This document shows, in pieces, positions 60,066 to 64,000 of a stretch of DNA of 64,000 nt. The position numbers were made by a program, and so were the translations under genes. Position 1 is the stretch's first letter, and the number at the start of each line of letters is the position of its first letter. Below the pieces are notes generated by a model. That model had not been told where the DNA came from, searched no databases, and saw only the letters and a list, made by a program, of their open reading frames with translations. Origin of the DNA: Arcuatula senhousia (Eukaryota > Mollusca > Bivalvia > Mytilida > Mytilidae); contig OZ020307.1 in NCBI GenBank assembly GCA_963971305.1, forward strand, positions 57,285,702 to 57,349,701, written 5' to 3'.

Positions 60066-61204
60066 TAAACGAAAGCTTTGTGTTGTTTTAGAAAATCTAC
60101 AGCACCATAGCAACAAAAACATAAGTTCCTAGTTTCTGAATGAAAAAGTTATTCAAATTGTATTATCTTGTGTTGGGGGAATTTCGTGCATTTTATTTAA
60201 CACTAATATTTGACCTTGTGTTAAACTCTTATAAGAGCCTTTAGAAAAAAAACCACTAAATATTCCCCATTAATTTTGTATATTGAGACCACGTTTAGAT
60301 GTGGTTTTTAAAGCTGTGCTTTTCCTTAATTTCAACCTTAAACTACTTTGTAGATTGTTCCATTTAATAAGAAAGTTTGCTTCTGATATAATCTATATTT
60401 CTGAACACAAAGGTGTCTATTTTAAGTGATAAAGGGACTGTCAGGTTTTCCCAAGATGAACAAATCTTAATAAGGTATGACAAATGAGATCCTTCAATAC
60501 AAAATGGAATGAAGAGTATTCGCCAGCCGTTTCTCTATTTCCGTTTCATTGTAACAAATGGCATCTGGTATCAGAAATTTTACAAGGTTGTCGACGTTTT
60601 CCCTGTAAAAGTGTGCTCCTGATCGAAATGATGGACACCTGAATAAACACCCATAGACGTGCTCTGAATACATTGCTACGGATTGCACTGAATATGTCAT
60701 TGGGCTGATTAAAGGATGCACTTTTGATTCTTGTTATAATCGATGCCGTTTATACCACACTGGTAATCTGATTGAATATCATGACCAGATCAGCATAGTT
60801 TCGGTCGAATCATAGACAGGGAAAATTAACAAGAAAAGATAAAAAAAATTTTTTATATAAGAATGGAAAAACGAAAAAAAATCTGATTTTTAATTTATTA
60901 AATGTTTCAAAGAGGGAAAACACCTGCTGTCCCGTGCGGGTTCAAATGTAGTGCTCAGTGTCTTTACATAAATCTTTAAATAAAGATGCAAATCTTCAGT
61001 CAAAAACAAAATAACTAAACAGGATCGAGATGTATATAAAGACAGAACAGTGAACCGATTTTTCTTGCATATTTGAATAACCAATAAATCTTCCCATTGC
61101 AAGGTTTGTGTATTCAGTTAAATTATCTCAATTCGAATTTCTATTTGTAAAAATGTTCATAACAACCACAGATGAGAACAAAGATCACATAAATGAATGA
61201 ACTA

Positions 61205-61392
61205 CATGTACTGTCGCGGGTGTTATTTTCGCGTTTTTGTAAAGTGAACCTTTCACGTGGGGGATGAATTCGCATTTCAATTGATTACTTATACTCTTAC
61301 TTAAAGAATAACTATTCGCGTGGGGCATATTTTCGGGGATATTTTGTTATCGCGAAAATTACCCCACGCAAAAATTTCCACTTTTACCGTAC
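61205..61392. mobile_element. MITE-like element with TTATTTTCGCG ends
   Basis: TGTCGCGGGTGTTATTTTCGCG on the left; TTATCGCGAAAATTACCCCACGC and TTTACCGTA on the right. Imperfectly inverted; related in its words to 19769-19970. Confidence 0.45.
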
Positions 61393-61519
61393 TCTTAATA
61401 CATGTCCTAGATATTTTGTTAATCAGAAAACACAATTTTTATGCTCATTAAGTTCTGTTTTTGATTAGAGGGAATCTCCTTGTTTTTGTTAGATCGTCCG
61501 TCTTCCCACCAACTGCACC

Positions 61520-61985
61520 TGTGAGATGGTTATGAATAATTCATGAATATTCATGAAGAGTTCATGAATTGTTCATGTAAAATCTTAGTGAACATTCATC
61601 AAATTATTCATGAACATTTCAAGAATAGTTCATGAACAGCAAATGGAAATCATTTCATGAATTTTTTATTCATGAAAAGTGCATAAAGACGATTATCCAT
61701 GAAAATAATAGTTAATGAATTGTTCATGAATGTAATAAATTTCATAAAAATCATGAACATGACGTTCCATTTGCAGTTCATGAATTATTCTTGTTAATTT
61801 CATGAACATTATTCAGGTAATGTTCAGAAAGATATTCATGAATAATCATGAACCAAAATTGTGCATGAAACATGAATTATTAATGAACGTTTCATATTCA
61901 TGAACTGTTCATGAATATAGAAATTCATGAATGTGACGTTCCATTTGGCAGTTCATTAGTTATTCAAAATATGTTCATGAATGTT
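61520..61985. repeat. Field of TTCATGAA palindromes
   Basis: The 8-bp palindrome TTCATGAA or close variants (TTCATGAAC, TTCATGAATAATTC) occur about every 20-30 bp for ~460 bp. A longer word, ATGACGTTCCATTTG-CAGTTCATGA, appears twice direct (61757, 61930) and once inverted (GTTCATGAACAGCAAATGGAA, 61635). The whole can fold at many points. Confidence 0.75.
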
Positions 61986-62019
61986 CATGCATAATATTCA
62001 AGAATTATGTTATATAATT

Positions 62020-62095
62020 TATTTTATGAATAATATTTTTGATATGTTCATGAATAATATTCTTGACATGTTCATGAATAATATTTCTAAATTCT
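62020..62095. repeat. 24-bp tandem repeat, left part
   Basis: Units of ATGTTCATGAATAATATTCTTGAT (24 bp). The right part of the same array lies at 62977-63075, separated by a retroelement fragment. The multiple of three keeps a frame open (MFMNNILD per unit), which creates spurious ORFs. Confidence 0.75.
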
Positions 62096-62331
62096 TCCAC
62101 AAGTATCGATCTCTTATTGAAAAATTTAATTGTACACGTCGTTTTCTTATAGTGAAAGGAATATCACATCCTGAATTTTATGGTAATGTTTTTTATAAAG
62201 CTCACAAATTTAAAAGCAATCCATTAGAAATGAAAAATTGGCTTCAAAATTTATTACGGAAAGGATATGAATTGAATATTTTGGTTAAATCTTTGAATTT
62301 AGTGTTTTTGGCAGAAATATTGATAACTTGA
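62090..62331 (+). pseudogene. C-terminal fragment of a retroelement-like ORF
   Basis: After the 24-bp repeats the frame continues as FHKYRSLIEKFNCTRRFLIV, SHPEFYGNVFYKAHKF and LRKGYELNILVKSLNLVF to the stop at 62331. Balanced composition and a HP-x-YG-x-V-x-YK pattern look like real coding sequence. I recall similar tails (RKGYD..I...A.LV) in bivalve retroelement ORFs, but the match is from memory. The upstream methionines come from the tandem repeat. Followed by family D sequence, taken as its 3' UTR. Confidence 0.4.
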
Positions 62332-62339
62332 TACTTGCT

Positions 62340-62976
62340 TTAAAACTTCCGTAACTGTATTTACTATTGTCATTTTTTTAAGCATTATAGCGATCAAGCG
62401 TGTCGGTTTTGTGTGATGACACTTCACTAAATCATTATTGTTTGAAGCGTTTGATTTTTCTACATCAGTCGATTGATGATTCTCAGCTAGCTGTCAGTAA
62501 CAGCGAGTGTTCTATAGAGAGTTCCTTTACCGTCCTTTTGTTTGTTCTTGTTATTTGTCTTAGGTTCTCTCTAGTAGAATTGGACTTTGATCGATTTGAT
62601 TTTTATTGTGTGTTTAGTTTTTGTGCTTTGTCTAGGAATATTGACAGGGGGGAGGTTGGGCCCAAAAAACTAGTTTAACCCCGCCACATATTACATGTGC
62701 CTGTCCTAAGCCAGGAATCTTTGACAAAGCTTTCGTTTGTACTTGTCCTTTTGATGTTTTCTGTTCCTTGTTTAAGAAGGGGGTCTATCTGTGACTATTT
62801 CAGGGCTGGGTTTGAATTATATGCATCTTATTTAGACCATGAGCCAATTGCAGAACCGCGAGCAGTGCCAAATGGCCTCGTTGAAGGCTGCTGGCGTTTG
62901 TCCATTGTGGTTTTTCTAAATTGCCGTTTAATTGTGGGCTGTGTCGCGTACACTTATTCCACATCTCTTTTTTTCT
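62340..62976 (+). repeat. Repeat family D, longest copy
   Basis: Runs from the stop of the coding-like fragment to GGGCTGTGTCGCGTACACTTA-TTCCACATCT. Contains ACATCAGTCGATTGATG, GGAGGTTGGGCCC, TTTAACCCCGCCACAT, CTGTCCTAAGCCAGGAATC and AAGAAGGGGGTCTATCTGTG. The 24-bp repeats resume one base-run after its end, so fragment and 3' end together look like a single 5'-truncated insertion of ~890 bp into the array. Confidence 0.7.
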
Positions 62977-63075
62977 ATGTTCATGAATAATTTTCTTCAT
63001 ATATTCATGAATAATATTCCTGATATGTTCATGAATAATATTATTGATATGTTCATGAATAATATTCTTGATCAT
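62977..63075. repeat. 24-bp tandem repeat, right part
   Basis: Four units of (A/T)TGTTCATGAATAATATTCTTGAT with small changes; continues the array at 62020-62095 on the other side of the retroelement fragment. Confidence 0.75.
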
Positions 63076-63173
63076 GAAGACAGATTTCTGTACGGCATCA
63101 TTTCTATTACCCATATACACACCATGTTTGGAAAGAGTCAATGTCCTATTTAATTTAAATAACAAAAGAAGAA

Positions 63174-63345
63174 TGGTCAAAGACAGAAATGGCCGGATTT
63201 CGTTAAATATAAAGTTGGTTAGCTAAATACATGAACAAATCCCATGGTATTGGATCACCTGTTAATGCTGTATACCAAATATCGGGAGGCTGCGATAAGT
63301 GGTTCATGAGAAAACTGTTACGATAATTTTTTCCCCGCCCGCCCT
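63174..63345 (+). repeat. Dispersed repeat family C, copy 4
   Basis: GTCAAAGACAGAAATGGCCG-GATTTCGTTAAA, CCCATGGTATTGGATCACC, TATACCAAATATCGGGAGGC, GAGAAAACTGTTACGATAA. The best preserved of the four copies; the others start and end at nearly the same points. Confidence 0.7.
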
Positions 63346-63547
63346 CCGCTCACCATTTTATAATCTGGATTTTGAATGTTTCTTACCGTCAATGCCGATT
63401 CATTTCCCACACAAACTCGGAAAATCCAACTAGATAGATGGACCCAAAACTTCTTAGCGAACCAATATTTCGTAAACTGTGGGAGAAAACATCTTGCCTC
63501 TTCCTTGACGTTTCTGTTTTGTTCTTATTCTGTTTTTGTCCAGTGGG

Positions 63548-63661
63548 TTATGCAGCAGCTCTATCCTGAGGCGGCGGATTGCTCCTATAAACGGGAGCGA
63601 TAGGACGATAGCCTCCTCTTCCTCCGCGGCAAGCTCTAGCAGCTAACACTCTATCCACCAT
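63548..63661 (-). CDS. Short GC-rich ORF of unknown nature (37 residues)
   Basis: ATG at 63661, stop at 63548: begins MVDRVLAARACRGGRGGYR and ends SNPPPQDRAAA. Arg/Gly/Pro-rich and clearly GC-richer than its surroundings, unlike the AT noise ORFs. An RGG-type tract is visible. A TGACGTCA palindrome (63926-63933) lies ~270 bp upstream on this strand. It could be a 5' exon of a gene beyond the window or part of a mobile element. Unrecognised. Confidence 0.25.
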   Translation of the reverse strand: MVDRVLAARACRGGRGGYRPIAPVYRSNPPPQDRAAA

Positions 63662-64000
63662 ATGAAAATCCCTATCAGCCCGTACGGGCAAGGCCCTTTA
63701 CACACGGTAGTGTCTATTTTTAGCGTATCTTTACGCATTTTCTTGTTGCATTACTAGTAATAAAATTGCCACGTCCACTAAGATTAACACCTATAGGAGG
63801 CATAATAAATATGATCACCACAAATGTATCACAATTTTACTGGTAGCATGGTCGGTAATACTAAATACACGCCGCCCGCTGGGATTTTGTGGTACAACAA
63901 ATAGCGTATAGCATAACGTCATTACTGACGTCATTTAGGGTATTATAGAAACGGAAACGGACAGTTTCCGGATTAGGGTGCTTTCATTAAGGTCTGCAAA

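Noticed and set aside
61981..62090. MFMNNILD repeats as a protein repeat
   Set aside because: They are the translation of the 24-bp tandem array, which continues beyond a retroelement fragment where it is also open in another ORF.
59824..62990. Similar ORFs at 59824-60054 (minus) and 62697-62990 (plus) with the same protein text
   Set aside because: Both come from nearly identical copies of repeat family D. The 11-kb copy of the same segment does not keep the frame, so coding is unlikely.
63590..63665. Possible tRNA gene (AGAGTGTTAGC... on the minus strand)
   Set aside because: No A/B box pair at tRNA spacing and no cloverleaf could be drawn.

Overview
This is a eukaryotic nuclear window, AT-rich by eye and very poor in genes, with introns and a dense load of transposable elements. 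The repeats suggest a marine bivalve mollusc, probably mussel-like. The main clues are pearl/Helentron-type elements with ~160-bp core repeats and an (ACGG)n stretch, a Penelope-like reverse transcriptase, AGCTCACC-type bivalve repeats, tRNA-headed SINEs, and many diverged copies of a few dispersed families. No rRNA, CRISPR or prokaryotic-style gene organisation is visible. The organism is an inference.

Layout. 1-3.2 kb: a 22-bp tandem repeat, then a degenerate ~360-bp tandem array interrupted by a 735-bp foldback element rich in GGTCTGG. 3.2-24.8 kb: mostly unannotatable AT-rich DNA with scattered repeats, a 170-bp palindrome (15.2 kb) and a 33-bp minisatellite (22.6-23.1 kb). 25.0-25.4 kb, minus strand: the first coding exon of a tachykinin-receptor-like GPCR, the only clear host-gene piece. 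Its later exons were not found. 26.8-34.9 kb: a 145-bp palindrome, a 512-bp SINE with a perfect 13-bp target duplication, and a 926-bp element with ~120-bp inverted termini.

35.5-48.3 kb is the most organised block. A decayed Penelope-like element (PLE) on the plus strand starts at about 35.57 kb, is hit by a SINE at 37.6 kb, and stops near 38.1 kb after the residues SYETEFI. The next part of its reverse transcriptase, including the YIDD catalytic box, reappears in the same orientation at 48.1 kb. The ~10 kb between holds an intact four-exon HARBI1 transposase/nuclease gene (plus strand, 341 codons, all splice phases consistent). It also holds, tail-to-tail with only 72 bp between the stop codons, a minus-strand multi-exon gene for a Ser-rich, Lys-rich, coiled-coil protein. 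The most economical reading is a two-gene PIF/Harbinger element (transposase plus a partner protein) that landed in the PLE and was itself later filled with MITEs and Helentron-like repeats. Right-hand terminal inverted repeats were not found, so an immobilised or domesticated pair is also possible.

49.1-52.1 kb: a 3,013-bp element with 67-bp terminal inverted repeats beginning CACTG, a 5-bp target duplication (GGACT), internal copies of the terminal motif, a 109-codon C2H2-zinc-finger-like ORF and a nested MITE. I could not assign its superfamily. 53.7-64 kb: further dispersed repeats, a ~150-bp tandem array, a field of TTCATGAA palindromes split by a retroelement 3' end, and a short GC-rich ORF at the right edge.
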